Source: Aricia agestis (taxonomy: Eukaryota; Arthropoda; Insecta; Lepidoptera; Lycaenidae). From it: a stretch of 64,000 nucleotides of DNA. The position numbers were made by a program, and so were the translations under genes. Position 1 is the first letter of the stretch, and the number at the start of each line of letters is the position of its first letter. Location of the stretch: positions 36,375,001 through 36,439,000 of the forward strand of contig NC_056428.1 of assembly GCF_905147365.1 (NCBI RefSeq), in the 5' to 3' direction. This document shows, in pieces, positions 54,066-64,000 of this stretch. The notes under the pieces were generated by a model. It was not told the origin of the DNA. It made no database searches and saw only the letters and a program-made list of their open reading frames with translations.

Positions 54066-56008
54066 GGTAAGTATGTATGGTGTCCTAAACTGGTAACCAA
54101 TGGAGAAGGAATATATTGTAGCAGCTAGCAAATACATGCAACAATGAATTTAATTAGATTTTGCCCACCGATATCCTATCACTGGCGATCAAAAGAGGAA
54201 GGAAATAAAGGAATAGTATACATTTTATGCTATACGAGTACCTGCAAAAATGTTCAATTAGGTTTGGACCACTGAAAAGGAGGAGGAATATAAACGGAAT
54301 ATATCTTATTCTATACGTAACATTTTCAACGAGAAGACGACGTATTTTGACTTTAACAATAACACTGTACACAAGAGAGCCTAAGAACTAAAGTCAAGCA
54401 AACTTCCTTCCTCCAGCTTCTTCTAGCACGTTAAAGTATGAAGCGATATATTGTTATCGTAGTTTATAATTACCGCCAGTGCTTAAGTCTAATAATGAAT
54501 GCATAGCTACTTCACCGCCGCAACTTCCAAGTCGATATTATGTTCAGCTAATTATACAACTAATAACCGCCGCGCTATTAATTATTATCTATAAAATTAA
54601 AATACACCAAGTTTCACCCAGTTTTGCTTCAAGTCAATCTAAACTGCTTAAATACATGAAGCTGAAAGGAAAAAAGTTCAAAGGAAAACGTGCGGTTTTC
54701 CTCAGCTTTTCCGACAATATTGATATCGGCAAAAGGGTATTTTGAGTATAATATAATAATTCTTGTGCATGAAATTCGGTGCGAAATATGAACGTAAAAC
54801 TGTACGTGCATCATATACCTACCTAAGTATGTATATTGCTTTACATCATTAAAAATATACAATTCTGACGACCTTAATTTACAAAGACCTGGGTTTCTTA
54901 TTTTAATTAAAAATAGTACAAATTGCCTAGTTTTCGTTAGAAAAACTAGCCAGGCAAATAAAAAGGTCACACGAACATTCGTATACTTCGCTTTTCGTAA
55001 CTACGGCAGAATAAAATGCAAACTTAAATACTGAATTATAATTGATATGATTTTATTGTTATTTGATTACACTTTGCAAAATCATTATTCAAATATTTGA
55101 AGACGTGAGTGGAAGAACACAATAACTAACGGTAAAAATATTGCCGTTTTTTGATTGCCGGAAAAATATTTAAATTAAAAAAATGCATTTTATGTGTAGC
55201 CAGATACATTAGCCAGGTGAAGAAGTAGATAAGCTACAAGGTTTTTTCAAGTTGTAAGGGAAAAAATGAGTAAATGCTCGTATGTTAAAATGTTAGTTAT
55301 CGTGTTCTTCAACTCCTGTCATCATCTATGAAGTTAACTACGCATTGTTGAGTAGATCAAAGTCTATTATTTAAAAACGCATACACTCTAGTGATAGTCT
55401 ATAAGCATAATATTTCCTCGCCTAACGATAGTATAAAGCTTTTTATACGAGGGATTAATAATATAAAGCCTACTGCGGCGAAATAAAACGCGCGCCTATT
55501 TCGGCCATTCTTAAAGTAAATCTCTTTAAAGCGGAGAATAAAACCGTAAAAGTATCTCAAACATGCATTGTGTTGTTTAACTCTAGCACTTTAGACGCGG
55601 ATAGGAATTCCCGTGGAGCAGTTGGCATTTTTGTTTTATTCGAATCGTTTAAAACGCGGTAGAATCACTGACTTCGAGTTAATTCGAGTTCCATTGCATT
55701 TTGTTACAGCCTTCAATATTATAAAGAGCATTTCTCTGTGTATTCGATTGTCCCTAAAGGTGCGTCCAGATTAGACTTGACTATGACATTAAAGTGTAAC
55801 GGCCGTACTTAAAGACATTGACGCCGGCCTCTAGACGAGCAATGTTATTGTCAATAGCACGCTTCAATTTTACTCAACAGTTTATTTGACAATTAGATTG
55901 AACTCTACGGTTTGTCGGAGAGGTCTACCTGCGTAGGTAGACCGGAACGTGTGTGGGAATATACTTTAGGCCTGCGCTGCGCAGTTAACCGGAGCAAAAT
56001 CGAAAATC

Positions 56009-56196
56009 AATTATTTCGACTGATACCTGCGCAGGCATACCTGCACAGGCGGCTTCTCCGGTATCCCGTAGCGTGTATGGCGTACATAATGTAACACATA
56101 CATTATACATAATGTACGCGGTACGCCATACACGCTACGTTTTACCGGAGAAGCCGCTTGTGCAGGTATGCCTGCGCAGGTATCAGTCGAAATAAT
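56009..56196. mobile_element. Long palindrome / MITE (188 bp)
   Basis: attatttcgactgatacctg, cgcaggcatacctgcacagg, cggcttctccggta at the left mirrors taccggagaagccgcttgtg, caggtatgcctgcgcaggta, tcagtcgaaataat at the right. Arms of about 80 bp. The centre is around tgtaacacatacattataca. A short separate hairpin (gtctacctgcgtaggtagac) lies at 55922-55941. The LINE begins a short distance downstream. Confidence 0.8.
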
Positions 56197-56285
56197 AAAT
56201 TTTTTTGGTCATAAATATTGTAGACTGTTTCCCGCGACTTAAATACATAGGTAAAAAATAAAAAAGAAAAAAAAAATCCTCCTTT

Positions 56286-56322
56286 TTTTATTTTTATTTT
56301 ATTTTTATTTTTATTTATTTAG
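56286..56322. repeat. (TTTTA)n-like simple repeat
   Basis: tttatttttattttattttt, atttttatttattta, in the leader region of the LINE, preceded by an A-rich run (56250-56277). Confidence 0.8.
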
Positions 56323-56492
56323 GAAAACTTACAGCTAGAGTAACAAGTAGTTTTAAAATAACACAGGAAGGCTAATTACAATTTTTCACACACATAAAAT
56401 ACGCTAGAGAAGTTAAACAAAGAAACAAACAGCAAACAAAGAACATAATACTTACATAATAATATTGTATATGATATATATATTATAAGACA

Positions 56493-59423
56493 ATGGAGGA
56501 AATCTCTTGCAGAAATAAATTACCTTTAAATAGTCAAAATCCTACCAATTTAATAGATTCAAATATAGTAAGTGAAAATAATTGTAATTTAATTAATCTG
56601 GTGCATCAGAATTTACAAGGTATGGTAGGTAAAGAACTTGAAATTGAGTTATTTTTGAAGGAATTTAACATTGATATTATGTGTATATCTGAACATTGGT
56701 TTAGATCACATGAACTCATTTTCAACTTCAATGATCACCAGATAGCAAGTTCGTTCAGTAGAGAAAATGCCATTAGAGGCGGCTCTTTAATATTAATCAG
56801 AAACAATTTTAAATTTAAGGAACGTAAGGATATTGTGAGTCTCTCTACTGAACGAATAATAGAAGTGGCCTGCATAGAGCTGAACCATCTAATAATTGTA
56901 GGCGTATACAGGCCTCCATCAGGGTTATACGAATCTTTTGAAGTAACTATGGAACAAATTTTGTCAAAAATATGTGCATCTAACAAAAAGGTTATTATAT
57001 GTGGCGATTTTAACATTAATTTATTAGATTTAACCTCAACTACTGTTAGATTCACATCTTTATTTCAATCGTATAACCTTTACAGTTTGTTTCAGGAACC
57101 AACAAGGGTCTGTGAGACTACAGCCACTTGTATTGACAATATATTTACTAATCTTATTCCAGACAAAAAAGAAATAATTAATAAGCTAAGTTCTGATCAC
57201 TGTGGACAAATAGCCTCTTTTAATATCAAATGTGACAGTGATGCGAAGAAAAATCTTGTGTTTATTCCTGTGACCACAAAACGTATTGAGCAATTTAGAA
57301 GTAAATTAAATTCAAATATCCATTTATTGGACAGCTCACATAGCTCTGATGAAGCTTTTAATAAATTATTTAAGGTGATAAGAACTCAATTTAATTCAAT
57401 ATTTACTTCTAAAACGGTTAGAAACAGTAATAAAAAAACTAAATTTATTAATTGGGCAACAAAAGGAATAAAAATAAGTAGGAAAAGATTATATGACTTA
57501 TATGATGAAAGGTGTATTAACAATAGTGAAGTATTTAAAGCATATGTTAGAAACTACTCAAAAACCTTCAGAAAAGTTTGTAAAGCTGCTAAAGCCCTAT
57601 ATATAAAAAATAAAATTAAAAACTCTAAAAATAAAATCAAAACAACATGGCAGGTAATAGCGGGTGAGACTGGAAATGTCACCTGTCGTAGCTCTGATTT
57701 TGAACTATACTTTGAAAATAAAAAGATTACTAATGATCAAGAAGTTGCGACGGTCTTTGAAAAGTTTTTTGCTGACATTCCGGTCTCAACGACAAAAAAT
57801 TTAAATTCTTCGTCTGAAGCTGCCGAAAAGCTACTCAGAGACAATGTAAAGGAATGTGATGTCAATTTTAAGATTAGAGAAATTAACCCCAGAGATATTA
57901 TTGATACCTTTAAATTGTTGAGTATCAAAAATACTGCTGATCTCTGGGGCATGTCCACAAAAATTATTAAATCAATAATTGACATCGTAGCTCCTCATTT
58001 AGCAATGATTTTCAATGACTGTATAAAAAATGGTGTTTTTCCTGACTTAATGAAGCATAGCAAGATTGTTCCTTTATTCAAAGCCGGAACTAAATCGGAT
58101 CCCACGAATTTCAGGCCTATATCAATTCTACCGACCTTTAGTAAAATATTTGAAAAAATTATTTTAAAACAATTACTAGTACATTTTAATTCTAATAATT
58201 TATTACATGATAATCAATACGGATTTACTAAGGGTCGATCCACAACGGATGCTGGTATAGGACTCCTTTGCAGTATTTTTGAGGCTTGGGAGGAGTCGCA
58301 GGATGCCTTAGGTGTTTTTTGCGATCTCTCCAAAGCCTTCGATTGTGTTGAGCATGCTACATTGATCAGGAAATTGCGCCACTACGGAATTAAAGACTCT
58401 GCTCTCAGCCTTTTGACTTCTTACCTTAAAAATAGGACTCAAAGGGTTGAGGTTAATAGTAAAAGGTCCAAAGGAACCAAAATAGAATTAGGTGTCCCAC
58501 AGGGATCTATATTAGGCCCATTTCTTTTTCTCATCTATATAAATGACTTACCTTATCTAGTTAAGGATAATAATAATGAGATAGTGCTTTTTGCTGATGA
58601 CACTTCACTTATTTTTAAAGTGAAGCGACAACAGTCGAACTACGACGAGGTAAACAGTGCTCTCTCAAAAATAGTACATTGGTTTAATGTTAATAACTTA
58701 CTTTTAAATTCTAGTAAAACAATATGTATAAAGTTTACTTTGCCCAATGTTAGGCAAGTCCAAACCAATGTAGTATTAAATGATGAGAAGATGAATTTGG
58801 TAGACAACACTGTATTCTTAGGTATTACACTTGATAGTAAATTACAGTGGGGTCCTCACATTGTTAATCTTGCAGGTAGGCTCAGTTCTGCAGCATATGC
58901 AGTCAGAAAAATTAGGGAAATTTCTGACGAAGATACGGCACGATTAGTATATTTTAGTTATTTTCATAGTAGGATGTCATATGGAATCCTTTTATGGGGA
59001 AACGCTGCCGACATTAATACAATATTTGTGCTGCAGAAGCGAGCCATACGTTCTATTTATAAAATGTCTGCTTTAGAATCTCTGAGAGATAAATTTAAAG
59101 AAATTGGTATTCTAACTGTTGCTTCTCAATACATTTTGGATAATGTAATATATGTTAGAAAAAATATAAGTAAATTTAAAGTTAAAAGTGACATTCACTC
59201 TAGGAATACTAGAAATAAGCACAAGCTAGATATGCCGGTGATCAGACTTAGTAAAGTCAGTAAATCTTTTAAAGGTCAATGTATACGCCTTTACAACAAA
59301 ATCCCAGAAAACGTTCAAAATCTTTCCATTAATAAATTTAAAAAAGTAGTTAAAGAACGTTTGTGTGCCAAAGCCTATTATAAGGTCAATGATTTCATAA
59401 ACGATGGCACACCTTGGGAGTAG
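56493..59423 (+). CDS. LINE ORF2: apurinic-type endonuclease plus reverse transcriptase
   Basis: 976 residues with no stop or frameshift. The endonuclease spans about residues 33-245: N40 in HQNLQG, E67 in SEHW, YRPP (139-142), GDFN (171-174) and SDH (234-236), all catalytic-site motifs of the APE-like fold. The reverse transcriptase spans about 515-790: FRPISILP (540-547), CDLSKAFD with catalytic D611, GVPQGSILGP (667-676), and FADD with D702 and D703. A helical C-terminal region follows, without a clear zinc knuckle. It nicks target DNA and copies its RNA there (target-primed reverse transcription). The start Met lies 39 residues before the endonuclease Asn, a normal spacing. All key residues are present, so the enzyme could be active. 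Confidence 0.93.
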   Translation: MEEISCRNKLPLNSQNPTNLIDSNIVSENNCNLINLVHQNLQGMVGKELEIELFLKEFNIDIMCISEHWFRSHELIFNFNDHQIASSFSRENAIRGGSLILIRNNFKFKERKDIVSLSTERIIEVACIELNHLIIVGVYRPPSGLYESFEVTMEQILSKICASNKKVIICGDFNINLLDLTSTTVRFTSLFQSYNLYSLFQEPTRVCETTATCIDNIFTNLIPDKKEIINKLSSDHCGQIASFNIKCDSDAKKNLVFIPVTTKRIEQFRSKLNSNIHLLDSSHSSDEAFNKLFKVIRTQFNSIFTSKTVRNSNKKTKFINWATKGIKISRKRLYDLYDERCINNSEVFKAYVRNYSKTFRKVCKAAKALYIKNKIKNSKNKIKTTWQVIAGETGNVTCRSSDFELYFENKKITNDQEVATVFEKFFADIPVSTTKNLNSSSEAAEKLLRDNVKECDVNFKIREINPRDIIDTFKLLSIKNTADLWGMSTKIIKSIIDIVAPHLAMIFNDCIKNGVFPDLMKHSKIVPLFKAGTKSDPTNFRPISILPTFSKIFEKIILKQLLVHFNSNNLLHDNQYGFTKGRSTTDAGIGLLCSIFEAWEESQDALGVFCDLSKAFDCVEHATLIRKLRHYGIKDSALSLLTSYLKNRTQRVEVNSKRSKGTKIELGVPQGSILGPFLFLIYINDLPYLVKDNNNEIVLFADDTSLIFKVKRQQSNYDEVNSALSKIVHWFNVNNLLLNSSKTICIKFTLPNVRQVQTNVVLNDEKMNLVDNTVFLGITLDSKLQWGPHIVNLAGRLSSAAYAVRKIREISDEDTARLVYFSYFHSRMSYGILLWGNAADINTIFVLQKRAIRSIYKMSALESLRDKFKEIGILTVASQYILDNVIYVRKNISKFKVKSDIHSRNTRNKHKLDMPVIRLSKVSKSFKGQCIRLYNKIPENVQNLSINKFKKVVKERLCAKAYYKVNDFINDGTPWE

Positions 59424-62122
59424 GATGGCTTCTTGCAAGGCTACTTCTTCATTATTATAGGACTTACAATTATGTATGTGGATATTGTATATAATATTTA
59501 GTTACAAAATTGTAAACTTTATTTTAAAAGATTAATTTTTTCTCATTTTTTTTGGTAAAAAAGTGGGCCCCGTGCGAGTTTCTTACGCCGGTTCTTCTCG
59601 CCGGGTTAGTTCCCGAACCGGTGGTAGGCATCATGTAGGACTTTCTGAAAACATTTATTTTAAATTTATTCAGAAATAAAACAATTTTGATTTGATTTGA
59701 TTTGATTTGATTATTAATTTATTTAAAAAAGGGGTCGCTAAGGTTCTTCTTTACTCTACCAATACTGGTACAGAATAGGTCTAGTTCTGTGCTCCGAGTA
59801 ATCTCATTGTACGTTCTACTGGATCTAAAAACATAGGAGTTTCGGCGATAGTTTGTTGATACTGGGGGAACGTACAGAAGTTGATGACGTCTAAGTGATG
59901 CTGATGGGACACTGATGCTAAATTTTTCAACGAGTTCGGGACAATCTATGATGCCGATGCATATTTTGGAAGTAGGTTAAAAAGTAGCCTAAGTTACTCC
60001 TTATTACATCAGCTATGTGCCAATAAAAGTCCCGTCAAAATCGGTTCAGCCATTTCGGAGATTAGCCGGAACAAACAGACAGACATATAGACAGACAAAA
60101 ATTATAAAAATTGGTATTTTGGTGTAAGTACCGTATAAATATTCATATGCATGTAGTAAAAAACGGTTATTTTAATATTACAAACAGACACTCCAATTTT
60201 ATTTATATGTATAGATGTATAGATGTGTTTAGCCATCTACAGTATTGTTATAATATAACCCAAGTGTTTTTCATTGCAATTTTTAATATTTATACTTATA
60301 ATAATTTACGATTCATATTTGCCCATTCACAAAAAAATTTTCAAATATAATTTAAGTTTCAGATTCTCAAAAAGAGACTCTTTCAAGAGCAAGTTAAATA
60401 AAATTCATTTTGGATTAGGGACATACACTATACTTAAACAATCTGTTCAATTTTTTTTTTAAATAGTGTATGAAAAACTTCGTTTCCGTATTCCGACAAT
60501 TTCGATACGAAAATTGAATTTTCATCTCGGTACTCAAAATCGTTTCGAATATCAGGCGCACGTTTAAAATCCAGTTGAAAGGTTTGACGTACCTATACAG
60601 ACTATAAAGTTGAATAAAAAGCTTTGAGCTTTGTTTCGTTATTCGTTACACGGGAAAAAAGCACGTCGTGAACGACGATTTAGACACGATTTGAAATGTT
60701 TTTTTTTTTACTAACACTTTACGTTATGGAACGTTTTTTTGTTATAGTACTATTTTTATGAACTTATTTTTTATTTTTAGCAATATTTCTGAATATTGGT
60801 TAAGTATAATTAAAAAAAAAAAATGGGAACTTTACAATAATTCCTTAAACCATAAAAATTAGTTCAGCTGGTACTATCGATTTATGAATGAATGAATGAA
60901 TATGCTTAATTGTGCTCAAAATATTATACAAAATATGAAATAAAGGGAATTCACAATTATTCATAATTTACTTATCATTAACAATTTACTTTTCTTTCTA
61001 TAAAGAATTTAGGTCTAGAATCAATTTCAAGCCACTCTTCATCCTTAATCTTTGTAGGACAGGAATTACTAAGAACAATATTATAATTTTAAACAATATT
61101 ATTAATGAGCATTTAAATTTAATACACCAATTATTATCAACCTTTCACAGCTCATATTTATAAAACCACACATTCATTAAACCACTAATAATAATTAACT
61201 ATAATCGTTATTGATTACCACTTGATACGGCAAATTAAATGCTGTTTACTCCAATTATTTTCATCAAACCATCCAGTAAACACGAGCGTAAAACGATTGT
61301 ATGGAATCGAGTGCGTGTATAAAAATGTAGTACCTAGTTTTTTACCGGTTATGGCCCAAATATTCCCACTACTATTACACCTGTAAACTAACCACAGCTG
61401 TAACTAAACACAGAAATTAATTGATATGACTACATTGAGCCCGATAACAACACAATGATAATTTAATAAAACTGTCTTAAACGTTACAAAATATAGACGT
61501 TGTCCTATGAAGGACCATTAAAAGCAGCGACGTGTAGAGCAGCAATTATTGTTCGCAAACCGTTATGATTGCCCGCGATCCACATCGACTATGCATGACA
61601 ATGGTGACTGTATCGTCCATCGTGGTGGCCAACATGAGTTCTATGCTATAGAAAATCTAAAACGGATACACCGTACGACATGGATTCCAAATAAACAGGA
61701 AGGAGAATATTGAAGTTAGCGGAGTAACTGCACAAACAATGCAATTATAAATTCATACGAGTCAACTTTCACATCGACATCGCTTACACACGGTGTCGAT
61801 GGAAAACTTCACGTAATGACTTTTTTCACAAAATGTTTAACACGTACGAAAACCCTGTTAAACACGTAACACAATTTGTGAAATATTTATAACCTTTTAT
61901 TGTTAGCGCAACGTTTTCGCGTGCATTTAAAATGCTACTGTTATATTTAAAAGTCCCACAATCGCCGGGAATAACGCAATAATTCTCGATTGAACAGCTC
62001 CAATGAATGCCAACTTTTTTCCTCCTGTTGCCCAATTCATAAAACAGCTTATTTAAGAGTGTGTTTCCGAGAAAAAACTTTCGCCGATATTTTAAATGTA
62101 TCCTTTTAGAGCATAAATATTA

Positions 62123-63391
62123 GATTGGGGGAAAAGTTTCTTCGCATTTTATATAAAAATTCAAAAGGTTTTTTATAAAGTTTATTTACAATTGACTAAA
62201 GTATACAGGTGCCATTTTGTTAGATAACTTTTAGGCTTTTGCCATCTTGTTGGTATCATGATCCCATTGCCATGAAAATTTTGGGGCTTCTGATGAAAAA
62301 AACTGCGACAAGTGGTTTTGGCAGTCCTCTTGTGATGTCAACTTGACACAAGGAATTCTGCAGCGACCGAAACAGGTGGAAATCTGAAGGTACTATACGG
62401 CGGATGCATTAACACCTCCCAGCCTAACTCCCGTAATTTTTGCTGAGTGGCTAAAAATGTGTGAGTTCTAGCGTTATCATGGTGAAAAATCACACCCCTT
62501 CTGTTGATTAATTCCGGCCCCTTTCTCTCAACTTCTTGCTTTGATCTCATCAGTTTTTCGCAGTACGGTTCAGAATCGATGGTCCTGCCTGGCGGTAACA
62601 GCTCATAATGAATAATGCGCTTACAATCCCACATCCCACACAGCATCACCTTGTTGCGAGTGCGGGTTACGCTACAGTCTGTGAAGCCTGACCGGCCTTT
62701 AACTATGATCTTTTTCGCACGTTCTTGTCGTACGTGATCTACTTTTCATCACCGGTTATCAGCTTCTTCAAAAATAGTTCGGTTTCATTACGTCGTAATA
62801 AAGAATCCCAAATGAGTACACTGTTCATTAGGTTTCTTTCAGAAAGCTCATGAGGCACCCAAATATCGAGCTTTTTTGTGTACCCAGCTTTTTTTAAAAT
62901 GCACCAAAACCGTTTTGTGGTCAAATCAAGTTCTTTAGCTACATCGTAGGTCGTAACTATTAATATGCCGATATTGCTCCACTTTTTCAAGAATGGCATC
63001 AGTTTTGTCCGTAACAGGGCGACCGGAGCGACGTGCATCATCGATATCAAAATTTCCGGATTGAAAACGCTTAAACCAAATTTGCGCTACTCTCACAGAT
63101 ACTGCATTAGGTCCATAAACATTACAATTTTTTTTCGCGGCTTGTGTTGCATTTTTACCTTTTTGTAATGAAATTTTAAAATATATCGAATTTAATCATT
63201 AGAATCACTCATTTTAACAATAAGAAAACAAATGAAAATCTCAAATTTACCTAATTTGAATTTGGAATTGTCTTCTGTAAAATTAAAACTTTTTAATGAT
63301 ACCAAAATCAGCCAGATACAATTGGTATAGTCCAAGAGATTTTATGACAAGTTCATACACACTATAATACGAAAAGACTTTTTCCCCAACC
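62123..63391 (-). mobile_element. Decayed mariner element (1269 bp)
   Basis: TA (62121-62122, 63392-63393) flanks the ends gattgggggaaaag and ttttccccaacc. They are imperfect inverted repeats of the same family as 13261-13752. It carries a broken transposase gene on the minus strand. It is a different mariner lineage from the one at 16387, with distinct ends and protein. Confidence 0.88.
62230..63212 (-). pseudogene. mariner transposase, several lesions
   Basis: Pieces in different frames. An early stop follows the initial Met-Ser-Asp region near 63212. Then RSGRP-like sequence and a frame (63050-62739) carry YTKKLDIWVPHELSERNLMN and LITGDEK with the first catalytic Asp. A second frame (62649-62338) has CGMWDCKRIIHYELLPPG, then VIFHHDNARTH with the second Asp and WEVLMHPPYS. 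After that the segment expected to hold the third Asp (normally SPDLAPSDYHLF) is garbled by a frameshift. Inactive. WVPHEL and the YELLPPG block are typical of a widespread insect mariner. Confidence 0.9.
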
Positions 63392-64000
63392 TATTAGAAT
63401 GTATTTTATACGGGCGATAGTGCGCACCGAGGTGACGAAGTTCGCGCGAATAAAATACGACCCGCACACGGCACAGGTCAACTATAATGAAGTAAAAACC
63501 TGAAAAACTTAAAAGGGTGAGTAGAATAGAAACGAAGATTCGAATCGCAACCGGCGAGACGTGAAATACAAAATTCAACGTATTCATATCGTACTGAACA
63601 CTAAAGGAAATGTAATAAATTAAGGAAATGTATTAACTTGCATGGAAGAACTGACTTCAAAGGCTTTGATTTGCTCCAAAGTTCTTCAATGCGCCCTGGG
63701 CTGACTCGAGACAAATGCTAATATTCTCTTAACAGAATAAAACCAATAACCATCAAAAGGAACTAGAACTTGCAAGGAGCGAGTGGTTTATAATAGGCGA
63801 TAATCCAACTCCGCTATATCTAATAATATTTGAGACTCACGACTGGGGTTTCCGGGACTCAGGATTCAAAGCGTCGCCTATACAAATTAGTTTTAAGCTT
63901 TCTCACCGGTGTACTTATCGAATTATTGCGTCGAAAAGCTTGCGGATTGGTAAATTTCGCATGACATAATGCGACTACGTTTCTATCCCGTGGCTAATCT

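Larger units (their letters stand above)
56200..59712 (+). mobile_element. LINE (Jockey/CR1 group), intact ORF2, antisense to kon
   Basis: Non-LTR retrotransposon: a leader of about 290 bp, a 976-codon ORF2, and a 3' untranslated region of about 290 bp (gggccccgtgcgagtttctt, acgccggttcttctcgccgg) with aataaaac, ending in five TTTGA units (59686-59710). A pentamer tail rather than poly(A) fits the CR1/Jockey-type groups. No ORF1 precedes ORF2 inside the element. The 5' boundary is uncertain and I could not define a target duplication. Clade placement is inferred from motif style. Confidence 0.8.
53868..64000 (-). other. kon upstream intron, right edge of window
   Basis: At least 10.1 kb with no LamG1 or signal-peptide exon that I can recognise. 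It contains a reversed Lep1-like copy, a palindromic element, an intact LINE ORF, a LINE/SINE 3' tail (aaaatcggttcagccatttc, ggagattagccggaacaaac at 60025-60080), and a decayed mariner. 54070-55900, 60110-62120 and 63400-64000 show only AT-rich sequence. Confidence 0.6.

Noticed and set aside
54479..54745. 88-codon plus-strand frame
   Set aside because: No recognisable domain, AT-rich composition, and overlap with a longer antisense frame. Chance length in this composition.
56735..57985. Minus-strand frames inside the LINE
   Set aside because: Antisense shadows of the 976-codon ORF2.
1..64000. Search for CRISPR arrays, operons, bacterial promoters, rRNA and tRNA genes
   Set aside because: The exon-intron structure and transposon families are eukaryotic. 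The two tandem arrays (107 bp and 68 bp) have no unique spacers, so they are not CRISPR-like.

Overview
The window is eukaryotic, AT-rich, intron-dominated DNA. The repeat content (Helitron-like elements ending in CTAG, mariners, many palindromic MITEs, and a SINE-like repeat with a 'gggggcaaacgagcaaacgg' core) most resembles a moth or butterfly (Lepidoptera). That assignment rests on my memory of such repeats, not on a database search.

One host gene is visible. Eight consecutive internal exons on the minus strand (53867 down to 1517) encode part of a CSPG4/NG2-type transmembrane proteoglycan, the family that includes Drosophila kon-tiki (kon/perdido). Read 5' to 3' the exons lie at 53686-53867, 48029-48236, 26841-26996, 11773-12000, 7960-8247, 5899-6096, 3433-3539 and 1517-1652. 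They encode the end of LamG domain 1, all of LamG domain 2, a cysteine-rich EGF-like segment, and the first CSPG repeats. All splice sites are GT-AG, all phases join, and 501 codons run without a stop. The signal peptide and first LamG exons lie beyond the right edge. The remaining CSPG repeats, transmembrane segment and cytoplasmic tail lie beyond the left edge. In flies Kon acts at the muscle and glial cell surface, in myotube targeting and attachment and in the glial injury response.

The rest is intron filled with transposable elements. 1-6.4 kb: SINE-like repeat, a palindromic MITE, a Helitron-like element ending 10 bp from a splice donor, and a 107-bp tandem repeat. 6-12.7 kb: several MITEs, including an 892-bp element with TAA duplications that carries a probable solo LTR. 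13.2-18.2 kb: a dense nest with a deleted mariner, a 334-bp foldback element, a MITE whose interior has expanded to eleven 68-bp units, an almost intact mariner, and a 500-bp MITE. 18-27 kb: Helitron-like copies, including a head-to-tail junction, and more MITEs. 27-48 kb: the largest intron (21.0 kb), with a (TA)n microsatellite, several members of a 'GGGTTCCGTACC' repeat family, a hAT MITE with perfect ends, and long palindromes. 48-53.7 kb: Helitron-like sequence, a MITE, and a LINE ORF1 remnant. 53.9-64 kb: a LINE with an intact 976-codon endonuclease/reverse transcriptase ORF, and a decayed mariner.

I saw no tRNA, rRNA, CRISPR or bacterial-type feature. I found no convincing undescribed biological system. 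The most unusual structures are the MITE with the internal 68-bp array, the LTR-in-MITE nest, the abutting Helitron-like ends, and the near-intact mariner and LINE.
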